Assembly (NCBI GenBank): GCA_963921825.1
Contig: OY997591.1
Span: 39,267,825 to 39,331,824 of the forward strand
Reading direction: 5' to 3'
Length of the DNA: 64,000 bases
Origin: Erodium maritimum
Taxonomy: Eukaryota > Streptophyta > Magnoliopsida > Geraniales > Geraniaceae
Part shown: piece after piece, positions 11,401 through 23,864 of the stretch
Layout of the letters: each line of letters starts with the position of its first letter
Numbering within the stretch: position 1 is the first letter of the stretch
Program-made: the position numbers and the translations under genes
Notes under the pieces: generated by a model
Databases searched by the model: none
What the model was told of the DNA's origin: nothing
What the model saw: the letters and a program-made list of their open reading frames with translations, nothing else

Positions 11401-14400
11401 TGTGGGAAGCCAATCCTAGACCGTTTGGGCACCAAACAAGTTTTTCTCTCATCTAGACGTACTATAGTATGTAAGTAATAAATAGGAGTAACAAATTGGT
11501 CTTTTTGTCTCTAAAGGGACTTATAAGGGCCTCTAGTTGTGTATAGACATTGAATACCGTGTTAAAGTACCCCTCCAAACGTGGAAAAACTCAATCCGAG
11601 AACGTTTGTGCTTCAAACTAAATAGCCTCTCATCTACACATACACTATAGTATTTAAAAAATCAATAGGAGTAACAATTGTTCTTTTAGTGCATTAACTG
11701 AGTCATATGGGCCTCTAGTTGTGCATACAAATAGATATTCCTATTAAAGTACCCCAACTACTGTGGGAAGCCAATCCAAGACCGTTTGGGCTCCAAACAA
11801 GTTTTTCTCTAATCTAGACATACTATAGTATGTAAGAAATAAGTAGGAGTAACAAATTGGTCTTTTTGTCCCTCAAAGGACTCATAAGGGCATCTAGTTG
11901 TGTATAGACATTGAATACCCTATTAAAGTACCCCACCAAACGTGGAAAAACTCAATCCGAGAACGTTTGTGCTTCAAACAAAACAGCCTCTCATCTAGAC
12001 ATACACTATAGTATTTAAGAAATCAATAGGAGTAACAATTGTTCTTTTTGTCCATTAAATGACTCATATGGGCCTCTAGTTGTGTATACAAAAAGATATT
12101 CCTATTAGAGTACCCCAACTACTGTGGGAAGCCAATCCGAGACCGTTTGGGCTCCAAACAAGTTTTTCTCTCATCCAGACATACTATAGTATGTAATAAA
12201 TAAGTAGGAGTAAAAAATTGGTGTTTTTGTCCCTCAAAGGACTCATAAGGGCCTCTAGTTATGTTTAGGCATTGATATGCCTATTAAAGTACCCCACCAA
12301 ACGTGGAAAAACTCAATCCGAGAACGTTTGTGCTACAAACAAAACAGCCTCTCATCTAGACATACACTATAGTATTTAAGAAATCAATAGGAGTAACAAT
12401 TGTTCTTTTAGTCCATTAAATGACTCATATGGGCCTCTAGTAGTGCATACAAATAGATATTCCTATTAAAGTACTCCAAGTACTGTGGGAAGCCAATCCT
12501 AGACCGTTTGGGCACCAAACAAGTTTTTCTCTCATCTAGACGTACTATAGTATGTAAGTAATAAATAGGAGTAACAAATTGGTCTTTTTGTCTCTAAAAG
12601 GACTTATAAGGGCCTCTAGTTGTGTATAGACATTGAATACCGTGTTAAAGTACCCCTCCAAACGTGGAAAAACTCAATCCGAGAACGTTTGTGCTACAAA
12701 CAAAACAGCCTCTCATCTAGACATACACTATAGTATTTAAGAAATCAATAGGAGTAACAATTGTTCTTTTAGTCCATTAAATGACTCATATGGGCCTCTA
12801 GTAGTGCATACAAATAGATATTCCTATTAAAGTACTCCAAGTACTGTGGGAAGCCAATCCTAGACCGTTTGGGCACCAAACAAGTTTTTCTCTCATCTAG
12901 ACGTACTATAGTTATGTAAGTAATAAATAGGAGTAACAAATTGGTGTTTTTGTCTCTAAAAGGACTTATAAGGGCCTCTAGTTGTGTATAGACATTGAAT
13001 ACCCTATTAAAGTACCCCACCAAACGTGGAAAAACTCAATCCGAGAACGTTTGTGGTTCAAACAAAATAGCCTCTCATCTACACATACACTATAGTATTT
13101 AAAAAATCAATAGGAGTAACAATTGTTCTTTTAGTGCATTAACTGAGTCATATGGGCCTCTAGTTGTGCATACAAATAGATATTCCTATTAAAGTACCCC
13201 AACTACTGTGGGAAGCCAATCCAAGACCGTTTGGGCTCCAAACAAGTTTTTCTCTAATCTAGACATACTATAGTATGTAATAAATAAGTAGGAGTAACAA
13301 ATTGGTGTTTTTGTCTCTAAAAGGACTTATAAGGGCCTCTAGTTGTGTATAGACATTGAATACCCTATTAAAGTACCCCACCAAACTTGGAAAAACTCAA
13401 TCCGAGAACGTTTGTGGTTCAAACAAAATAGCCTCTCATCTACACATACACTATAGTATTTAAAAAATCAATAGGAGTAACAATTGTTCTTTTAGTGCAT
13501 TAACTGAGTCATATGGTCCTCTAGTTGTGCATACAAATAGATATTCCTATTAAAGTACCCCAACTACTGTGGGAAGCCAATCCAAGACCGTTTGGGCTCC
13601 AAACAAGTTTTTCTCTAATCTAGACATACTATAGTATGTAAGAAATAAGTAGGAGTAACAAATTGGTCTTTTTGTCTCTAAAAGGACTCATAAGGGCCTC
13701 TAGTTGTGTATAGACATTGAATACCGTGTTAAAGTACCCCACCATACTTGGAAAAACTCAATCCGAGAACGTTTGTGGTTCAAACAAAATAGCCTCTCAT
13801 CTACACATACACTATAGTATTTAAAAAATCAATAGGAGTAACAATTGTTCTTTTAGTGCATTAACTGAGTCATATGGTCCTCTAGTTGTGCATACAAATA
13901 GATATTCCTATTAAAGTACCCCAACTACTGTGGGAAGCCAATCCAAGACCGTTTGGGCTCCAAACAAGTTTTTCTCTAATCTAGACATACTATAGTATGT
14001 AAGAAATAAGTAGGAGTAACAAATTGGTCTTTTTGTCCCTCAAAGGACTCATAAGGGCCTCTAGTTGTGTATAGACATTGAATACCCTATTAAAGTACCC
14101 CACCAAACGTGGAAAAACTCAATCCGAGAACGTTTGTGCTTCAAACAAAACAGCCTCTCATCTAGACATACACTATAGTATTTAAGAAATCAATAGGAGT
14201 AACAATTGTTCTTTTTGTCCATTAAATGACTCATATGGGCCTCTAGTTGTGTATACAAATAGATATTCCTATTAGAGTACCCCAACTACTGTGGGAAGCC
14301 AATCCGAGACCGTTTGGGCTCCAAACAAGTTTTTCTCTCATCCAGACATACTATAGTATGTAATAAATAAGTAGGAGTAAAAAATTGGTGTTTTGTCCCT

Positions 14401-16930
14401 CAAAGGACTCATAAGGGCCTCTAGTTGTGTTTAGGCATTGATATGCCTATTAAAGTACCCCACCAAACGTGGAAAAACTCAATCCGAGAACGTTTGTGCT
14501 ACAAAAAAAACAGCCTCTCATCTAGACATACACTATAGTATTTAAGAAATCAATAGGAGTAACAATTGTTCTTTTAGTCCATTAAATGACTCATATGGGC
14601 CTCTAGTAGTGCATACAAATAGATATTCCTATTAAAGTACTCCAAGTACTGTGGGAAGCCAATCCTAGACCGTTTGGGCACCAAACAAGTTTTTCTCTCA
14701 TCTAGACGTACTATAGTATGTAAGTAATAAATAGGAGTAACAAATTGGTCTTTTTGTCTCTAAAGGGACTTATAAGGGCCTCTAGTTGTGTATAGACATT
14801 GAATACCGTGTTAAAGTACCCCTCCAAACGTGGAAAAACTCAATCCGAGAACGTTTGTGCTTCAAACTAAATAGCCTCTCATCTACACATACACTATAGT
14901 ATTTAAAAAATCAATAGGAGTAACAATTGTTCTTTTAGTGCATTAACTGAGTCATATGGGCCTCTAGTTGTGCATACAAATAGATATTCCTATTAAAGTA
15001 CCCCAACTACTGTGGGAAGCCAATCCAAGACCGTTTGGGCTCCAAACAAGTTTTTCTCTAATCTAGACATACTATAGTATGTAAGAAATAAGTAGGAGTA
15101 ACAAATTGGTCTTTTTGTCCCTCAAAGGACTCATAAGGGCATCTAGTTGTGTATAGACATTGAATACCCTATTAAAGTACCCCACCAAACGTGGAAAAAC
15201 TCAATCCGAGAACGTTTGTGCTTCAAACAAAACAGCCTCTCATCTAGACATACACTATAGTATTTAAGAAATCAATAGGAGTAACAATTGTTCTTTTTGT
15301 CCATTAAATGACTCATATGGGCCTCTAGTTGTGTATACAAAAAGATATTCCTATTAGAGTACCCCAACTACTGTGGGAAGCCAATCCGAGACCGTTTGGG
15401 CTCCAAACAAGTTTTTCTCTCATCCAGACATACTATAGTATGTAATAAATAAGTAGGAGTAAAAAATTGGTGTTTTTGTCCCTCAAAGGACTCATAAGGG
15501 CCTCTAGTTATGTTTAGGCATTGATATGCCTATTAAAGTACCCCACCAAACGTGGAAAAACTCAATCCGAGAACGTTTGTGCTACAAACAAAACAGCCTC
15601 TCATCTAGACATACACTATAGTATTTAAGAAATCAATAGGAGTAACAATTGTTCTTTTAGTCCATTAAATGACTCATATGGGCCTCTAGTAGTGCATACA
15701 AATAGATATTCCTATTAAAGTACTCCAAGTACTGTGGGAAGCCAATCCTAGACCGTTTGGGCACCAAACAAGTTTTTCTCTCATCTAGACGTACTATAGT
15801 ATGTAAGTAATAAATAGGAGTAACAAATTGGTCTTTTTGTCTCTAAAAGGACTTATAAGGGCCTCTAGTTGTGTATAGACATTGAATACCGTGTTAAAGT
15901 ACCCCTCCAAACGTGGAAAAACTCAATCCGAGAACGTTTGTGCTACAAACAAAACAGCCTCTCATCTAGACATACACTATAGTATTTAAGAAATCAATAG
16001 GAGTAACAATTGTTCTTTTAGTCCATTAAATGACTCATATGGGCCTCTAGTAGTGCATACAAATAGATATTCCTATTAAAGTACTCCAAGTACTGTGGGA
16101 AGCCAATCCTAGACCGTTTGGGCACCAAACAAGTTTTTCTCTCATCTAGACGTACTATAGTTATGTAAGTAATAAATAGGAGTAACAAATTGGTGTTTTT
16201 GTCTCTAAAAGGACTTATAAGGGCCTCTAGTTGTGTATAGACATTGAATACCCTATTAAAGTACCCCACCAAACGTGGAAAAACTCAATCCGAGAACGTT
16301 TGTGGTTCAAACAAAATAGCCTCTCATCTACACATACACTATAGTATTTAAAAAATCAATAGGAGTAACAATTGTTCTTTTAGTGCATTAACTGAGTCAT
16401 ATGGGCCTCTAGTTGTGCATACAAATAGATATTCCTATTAAAGTACCCCAACTACTGTGGGAAGCCAATCCAAGACCGTTTGGGCTCCAAACAAGTTTTT
16501 CTCTAATCTAGACATACTATAGTATGTAATAAATAAGTAGGAGTAACAAATTGGTGTTTTTGTCTCTAAAAGGACTTATAAGGGCCTCTAGTTGTGTATA
16601 GACATTGAATACCCTATTAAAGTACCCCACCAAACTTGGAAAAACTCAATCCGAGAACGTTTGTGGTTCAAACAAAATAGCCTCTCATCTACACATACAC
16701 TATAGTATTTAAAAAATCAATAGGAGTAACAATTGTTCTTTTAGTGCATTAACTGAGTCATATGGTCCTCTAGTTGTGCATACAAATAGATATTCCTATT
16801 AAAGTACCCCAACTACTGTGGGAAGCCAATCCAAGACCGTTTGGGCTCCAAACAAGTTTTTCTCTAATCTAGACATACTATAGTATGTAAGAAATAAGTA
16901 GGAGTAACAAATTGGTCTTTTTGTCTCTAA
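6930..16930. repeat. 3249-bp HOR (9 dimers, 18 monomers)
   Basis: The same marks recur at 3249 bp: TTGGTGTTTTGTCCC at 7886, 11135 and 14384; TCAAACTAAAT at 8364, 11613 and 14862; GCATAAAAAAAG at 7392 and 10641; the AGTTATGTTTAGG form near 9010, 12259 and 15508. About 6.93-9.44 kb matches 10.18-12.69 kb, and 10.65-13.68 kb matches 13.90-16.93 kb. The 1443-bp HOR is nested in its left part. Confidence 0.85.
12813..12881. repeat. Three dyads in one A monomer (class A1)
   Basis: AATAG at 12813-12817 pairs with CTATT at 12824-12828. AGTACTCCAAGTACT at 12831-12845 is a perfect dyad with two ScaI sites. GTTTGGGCACCAAAC at 12867-12881 is the 6-bp stem dyad. This A1 class, also marked by TAGTAGTGCATAC, recurs through the array, always paired with a B3-type monomer whose palindrome starts CGTAC. 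Confidence 0.8.
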
Positions 16931-16985
16931 AAGGACTCATAAGGGCCTCTAGTTGTGTATAGACATTGAATACCCTATTAAAGTA
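16921..16985. repeat. Hybrid B monomer marking a crossover
   Basis: This B starts with the GTCTCTAAAAGGACTCAT class mark, which elsewhere (13.68, 18.73 and 21.98 kb) is followed by CCGTGTTAAAG and CCATACTTGG. Here it switches to ACCCTATTAAAG and CCAAACGTGG of another class. The switch is at the joint of the two 5055-bp copies, as expected for unequal crossing-over between non-identical dimers. Confidence 0.75.
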
Positions 16986-17606
16986 CCCCACCAAACGTGG
17001 AAAAACTCAATCCGAGAACGTTTGTGCTTCAAACAAAACAGCCTCTCATCTAGACATACACTATAGTATTTAAGAAATCAATAGGAGTAACAATTGTTCT
17101 TTTTGTCCATTAAATGACTCATATGGGCCTCTAGTTGTGTATACAAAAAGATATTCCTATTAGAGTACCCCAACTACTGTGGGAAGCCAATCCGAGACCG
17201 TTTGGGCTCCAAACAAGTTTTTCTCTCATCCAGACATACTATAGTATGTAATAAATAAGTAGGAGTAAAAAATTGGTGTTTTTGTCCCTCAAAGGACTCA
17301 TAAGGGCCTCTAGTTATGTTTAGGCATTGATATGCCTATTAAAGTACCCCACCAAACGTGGAAAAACTCAATCCGAGAACGTTTGTGCTACAAACAAAAC
17401 AGCCTCTCATCTAGACATACACTATAGTATTTAAGAAATCAATAGGAGTAACAATTGTTCTTTTAGTCCATTAAATGACTCATATGGGCCTCTAGTAGTG
17501 CATACAAATAGATATTCCTATTAAAGTACTCCAAGTACTGTGGGAAGCCAATCCTAGACCGTTTGGGCACCAAACAAGTTTTTCTCTCATCTAGACGTAC
17601 TATAGT

Positions 17607-20600
17607 ATGTAAGTAATAAATAGGAGTAACAAATTGGTCTTTTTGTCTCTAAAAGGACTTATAAGGGCCTCTAGTTGTGTATAGACATTGAATACCGTGT
17701 TAAAGTACCCCTCCAAACGTGGAAAAACTCAATCCGAGAACGTTTGTGCTACAAACAAAACAGCCTCTCATCTAGACATACACTATAGTATTTAAGAAAT
17801 CAATAGGAGTAACAATTGTTCTTTTAGTCCATTAAATGACTCATATGGGCCTCTAGTAGTGCATACAAATAGATATTCCTATTAAAGTACTCCAAGTACT
17901 GTGGGAAGCCAATCCTAGACCGTTTGGGCACCAAACAAGTTTTTCTCTCATCTAGACGTACTATAGTTATGTAAGTAATAAATAGGAGTAACAAATTGGT
18001 GTTTTTGTCTCTAAAAGGACTTATAAGGGCCTCTAGTTGTGTATAGACATTGAATACCCTATTAAAGTACCCCACCAAACGTGGAAAAACTCAATCCGAG
18101 AACGTTTGTGGTTCAAACAAAATAGCCTCTCATCTACACATACACTATAGTATTTAAAAAATCAATAGGAGTAACAATTGTTCTTTTAGTGCATTAACTG
18201 AGTCATATGGGCCTCTAGTTGTGCATACAAATAGATATTCCTATTAAAGTACCCCAACTACTGTGGGAAGCCAATCCAAGACCGTTTGGGCTCCAAACAA
18301 GTTTTTCTCTAATCTAGACATACTATAGTATGTAATAAATAAGTAGGAGTAACAAATTGGTGTTTTTGTCTCTAAAAGGACTTATAAGGGCCTCTAGTTG
18401 TGTATAGACATTGAATACCCTATTAAAGTACCCCACCAAACTTGGAAAAACTCAATCCGAGAACGTTTGTGGTTCAAACAAAATAGCCTCTCATCTACAC
18501 ATACACTATAGTATTTAAAAAATCAATAGGAGTAACAATTGTTCTTTTAGTGCATTAACTGAGTCATATGGTCCTCTAGTTGTGCATACAAATAGATATT
18601 CCTATTAAAGTACCCCAACTACTGTGGGAAGCCAATCCAAGACCGTTTGGGCTCCAAACAAGTTTTTCTCTAATCTAGACATACTATAGTATGTAAGAAA
18701 TAAGTAGGAGTAACAAATTGGTCTTTTTGTCTCTAAAAGGACTCATAAGGGCCTCTAGTTGTGTATAGACATTGAATACCGTGTTAAAGTACCCCACCAT
18801 ACTTGGAAAAACTCAATCCGAGAACGTTTGTGGTTCAAACAAAATAGCCTCTCATCTACACATACACTATAGTATTTAAAAAATCAATAGGAGTAACAAT
18901 TGTTCTTTTAGTGCATTAACTGAGTCATATGGTCCTCTAGTTGTGCATACAAATAGATATTCCTATTAAAGTACCCCAACTACTGTGGGAAGCCAATCCA
19001 AGACCGTTTGGGCTCCAAACAAGTTTTTCTCTAATCTAGACATACTATAGTATGTAAGAAATAAGTAGGAGTAACAAATTGGTCTTTTTGTCCCTCAAAG
19101 GACTCATAAGGGCCTCTAGTTGTGTATAGACATTGAATACCCTATTAAAGTACCCCACCAAACGTGGAAAAACTCAATCCGAGAACGTTTGTGCTTCAAA
19201 CAAAACAGCCTCTCATCTAGACATACACTATAGTATTTAAGAAATCAATAGGAGTAACAATTGTTCTTTTTGTCCATTAAATGACTCATATGGGCCTCTA
19301 GTTGTGTATACAAATAGATATTCCTATTAGAGTACCCCAACTACTGTGGGAAGCCAATCCGAGACCGTTTGGGCTCCAAACAAGTTTTTCTCTCATCCAG
19401 ACATACTATAGTATGTAATAAATAAGTAGGAGTAAAAAATTGGTGTTTTGTCCCTCAAAGGACTCATAAGGGCCTCTAGTTGTGTTTAGGCATTGATATG
19501 CCTATTAAAGTACCCCACCAAACGTGGAAAAACTCAATCCGAGAACGTTTGTGCTACAAAAAAAACAGCCTCTCATCTAGACATACACTATAGTATTTAA
19601 GAAATCAATAGGAGTAACAATTGTTCTTTTAGTCCATTAAATGACTCATATGGGCCTCTAGTAGTGCATACAAATAGATATTCCTATTAAAGTACTCCAA
19701 GTACTGTGGGAAGCCAATCCTAGACCGTTTGGGCACCAAACAAGTTTTTCTCTCATCTAGACGTACTATAGTATGTAAGTAATAAATAGGAGTAACAAAT
19801 TGGTCTTTTTGTCTCTAAAGGGACTTATAAGGGCCTCTAGTTGTGTATAGACATTGAATACCGTGTTAAAGTACCCCTCCAAACGTGGAAAAACTCAATC
19901 CGAGAACGTTTGTGCTTCAAACTAAATAGCCTCTCATCTACACATACACTATAGTATTTAAAAAATCAATAGGAGTAACAATTGTTCTTTTAGTGCATTA
20001 ACTGAGTCATATGGGCCTCTAGTTGTGCATACAAATAGATATTCCTATTAAAGTACCCCAACTACTGTGGGAAGCCAATCCAAGACCGTTTGGGCTCCAA
20101 ACAAGTTTTTCTCTAATCTAGACATACTATAGTATGTAAGAAATAAGTAGGAGTAACAAATTGGTCTTTTTGTCCCTCAAAGGACTCATAAGGGCATCTA
20201 GTTGTGTATAGACATTGAATACCCTATTAAAGTACCCCACCAAACGTGGAAAAACTCAATCCGAGAACGTTTGTGCTTCAAACAAAACAGCCTCTCATCT
20301 AGACATACACTATAGTATTTAAGAAATCAATAGGAGTAACAATTGTTCTTTTTGTCCATTAAATGACTCATATGGGCCTCTAGTTGTGTATACAAAAAGA
20401 TATTCCTATTAGAGTACCCCAACTACTGTGGGAAGCCAATCCGAGACCGTTTGGGCTCCAAACAAGTTTTTCTCTCATCCAGACATACTATAGTATGTAA
20501 TAAATAAGTAGGAGTAACAAATTGGTGTTTTTGTCCCTCAAAGGACTCATAAGGGCCTCTAGTTATGTTTAGGCATTGATATGCCTATTAAAGTACCCCA

Positions 20601-23520
20601 CCAAACGTGGAAAAACTCAATCCGAGAACGTTTGTGCTACAAACAAAACAGCCTCTCATCTAGACATACACTATAGTATTTAAGAAATCAATAGGAGTAA
20701 CAATTGTTCTTTTAGTCCATTAAATGACTCATATGGGCCTCTAGTAGTGCATACAAATAGATATTCCTATTAAAGTACTCCAAGTACTGTGGGAAGCCAA
20801 TCCTAGACCGTTTGGGCACCAAACAAGTTTTTCTCTCATCTAGACGTACTATAGTATGTAAGTAATAAATAGGAGTAACAAATTGGTCTTTTTGTCTCTA
20901 AAAGGACTTATAAGGGCCTCTAGTTGTGTATAGACATTGAATACCGTGTTAAAGTACCCCTCCAAACGTGGAAAAACTCAATCCGAGAACGTTTGTGCTA
21001 CAAACAAAACAGCCTCTCATCTAGACATACACTATAGTATTTAAGAAATCAATAGGAGTAACAATTGTTCTTTTAGTCCATTAAATGACTCATATGGGCC
21101 TCTAGTAGTGCATACAAATAGATATTCCTATTAAAGTACTCCAAGTACTGTGGGAAGCCAATCCTAGACCGTTTGGGCACCAAACAAGTTTTTCTCTCAT
21201 CTAGACGTACTATAGTTATGTAAGTAATAAATAGGAGTAACAAATTGGTGTTTTTGTCTCTAAAAGGACTTATAAGGGCCTCTAGTTGTGTATAGACATT
21301 GAATACCCTATTAAAGTACCCCACCAAACGTGGAAAAACTCAATCCGAGAACGTTTGTGGTTCAAACAAAATAGCCTCTCATCTACACATACACTATAGT
21401 ATTTAAAAAATCAATAGGAGTAACAATTGTTCTTTTAGTGCATTAACTGAGTCATATGGGCCTCTAGTTGTGCATACAAATAGATATTCCTATTAAAGTA
21501 CCCCAACTACTGTGGGAAGCCAATCCAAGACCGTTTGGGCTCCAAACAAGTTTTTCTCTAATCTAGACATACTATAGTATGTAATAAATAAGTAGGAGTA
21601 ACAAATTGGTGTTTTTGTCTCTAAAAGGACTTATAAGGGCCTCTAGTTGTGTATAGACATTGAATACCCTATTAAAGTACCCCACCAAACTTGGAAAAAC
21701 TCAATCCGAGAACGTTTGTGGTTCAAACAAAATAGCCTCTCATCTACACATACACTATAGTATTTAAAAAATCAATAGGAGTAACAATTGTTCTTTTAGT
21801 GCATTAACTGAGTCATATGGTCCTCTAGTTGTGCATACAAATAGATATTCCTATTAAAGTACCCCAACTACTGTGGGAAGCCAATCCAAGACCGTTTGGG
21901 CTCCAAACAAGTTTTTCTCTAATCTAGACATACTATAGTATGTAAGAAATAAGTAGGAGTAACAAATTGGTCTTTTTGTCTCTAAAAGGACTCATAAGGG
22001 CCTCTAGTTGTGTATAGACATTGAATACCGTGTTAAAGTACCCCACCATACTTGGAAAAACTCAATCCGAGAACGTTTGTGGTTCAAACAAAATAGCCTC
22101 TCATCTACACATACACTATAGTATTTAAAAAATCAATAGGAGTAACAATTGTTCTTTTAGTGCATTAACTGAGTCATATGGTCCTCTAGTTGTGCATACA
22201 AATAGATATTCCTATTAAAGTACCCCAACTACTGTGGGAAGCCAATCCAAGACCGTTTGGGCTCCAAACAAGTTTTTCTCTAATCTAGACATACTATAGT
22301 ATGTAAGAAATAAGTAGGAGTAACAAATTGGTCTTTTTGTCCCTCAAAGGACTCATAAGGGCCTCTAGTTGTGTATAGACATTGAATACCCTATTAAAGT
22401 ACCCCACCAAACGTGGAAAAACTCAATCCGAGAACGTTTGTGCTTCAAACAAAACAGCCTCTCATCTAGACATACACTATAGTATTTAAGAAATCAATAG
22501 GAGTAACAATTGTTCTTTTTGTCCATTAAATGACTCATATGGGCCTCTAGTTGTGTATACAAATAGATATTCCTATTAGAGTACCCCAACTACTGTGGGA
22601 AGCCAATCCGAGACCGTTTGGGCTCCAAACAAGTTTTTCTCTCATCCAGACATACTATAGTATGTAATAAATAAGTAGGAGTAAAAAATTGGTGTTTTTG
22701 TCCCTCAAAGGACTCATAAGGGCCTGTAGTTGTGTTTAGGCATTGATATGCCTATTAAAGTACCCCACCAAACGTGGAAAAACTCAATCCGAGAACGTTT
22801 GTGCTACAAACAAAACAGCCTCTCATCTAGACATACACTATAGTATTTAAGAAATCAATAGGAGTAACAATTGTTCTTTTAGTCCATTAAATGACTCATA
22901 TGGGCCTCTAGTAGTGCATACAAATAGATATTCCAATTAAAGTACTCCAAGTACTGTGGGAAGCCAATCCTAGACCGTTTGGGCACCAAACAAGTTTTTC
23001 TCTCATCTAGACGTACTATAGTTATGTAAGTAATAAATAGGAGTAACAAATTGGTCTTTTTGTCTCTAAAAGGACTTATAAGGGCCTCTAGTTGTGTATA
23101 GACATTGAATACCGTGTTAAAGTACCCCTCCAAACGTGGAAAAACTCAATCCGAGAACGTTTGTGCTACAAACAAAACAGCCTCTCATCTAGACATACAC
23201 TATAGTATTTAAGAAATCAATAGGAGTAACAATTGTTCTTTTAGTCCATTAAATGACTCATATGGGCCTCTAGTAGTGCATACAAATAGATATTCCTATT
23301 AAAGTACTCCAAGTACTGTGGGAAGCCAATCCTAGACCGTTTGGGCACCAAACAAGTTTTTCTCTCATCTAGACGTACTATAGTTATGTAAGTAATAAAT
23401 AGGAGTAACAAATTGGTGTTTTTGTCTCTAAAAGGACTTATAAGGGCCTCTAGTTGTGTATAGACATTGAATACCCTATTAAAGTACCCCACCAAACGTG
23501 GAAAAACTCAATCCGAGAAC
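17607..23520. repeat. Segment duplicated at +14,813 bp (left copy)
   Basis: About 5.9 kb that reappears at 32,420-38,333. The order of HORs is the same (9 dimers then 6 dimers), and the short TTGGTGTTTTGTCCC mark lies at 19439 and 34252. The match fails on the left where the B palindrome differs (TATAGTATG against TATAGTTATG), and on the right where GTTTGTGGTTC faces GTTTGTGCTAC. Confidence 0.85.
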
Positions 23521-23864
23521 GTTTGTGGTTCAAACAAAATAGCCTCTCATCTACACATACACTATAGTATTTAAAAAATCAATAGGAGTAACAATTGTTC
23601 TTTTAGTGCATTAACTGAGTCATATGGGCCTCTAGTTGTGCATACAAATAGATATTCCTATTAAAGTACCCCAACTACTGTGGGAAGCCAATCCAAGACC
23701 GTTTGGGCTCCAAACAAGTTTTTCTCTAATCTAGACATACTATAGTATGTAATAAATAAGTAGGAGTAACAAATTGGTGTTTTTGTCTCTAAAAGGACTT
23801 ATAAGGGCCTCTAGTTGTGTATAGACATTGAATACCCTATTAAAGTACCCCACCAAACTTGGAA

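Larger units (their letters stand above)
11890..22000. repeat. Tandem duplication of a 5055-bp block (14 dimers)
   Basis: About 11.89-16.94 kb is repeated head to tail at 16.945-22.0 kb. Matching marks include the short TTGGTGTTTTGTCCC at 14384 and 19439, the ACCATACTTGG form at 13741 and 18796, and the CTATAGTTATG monomers around 12.77/17.82 and 16.02/21.07 kb. At least one difference is visible: AAAAAATTGGTG near 15.46 kb reads AACAAATTGGTG near 20.51 kb. The boundary coincides with a hybrid dimer at 16.92-16.99 kb. Confidence 0.85.

Noticed and set aside
12769..13023. 84-codon minus-strand open frames, 38 near-identical copies from 12.8 to 56.7 kb in two variants (22 of one, 16 of the other)
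   Set aside because: They span most of an A monomer and part of the next B, and appear only where an extra T (CTATAGTTATG) keeps the frame open. They follow the repeat class exactly, have no recognisable domain, and need no explanation beyond the satellite.
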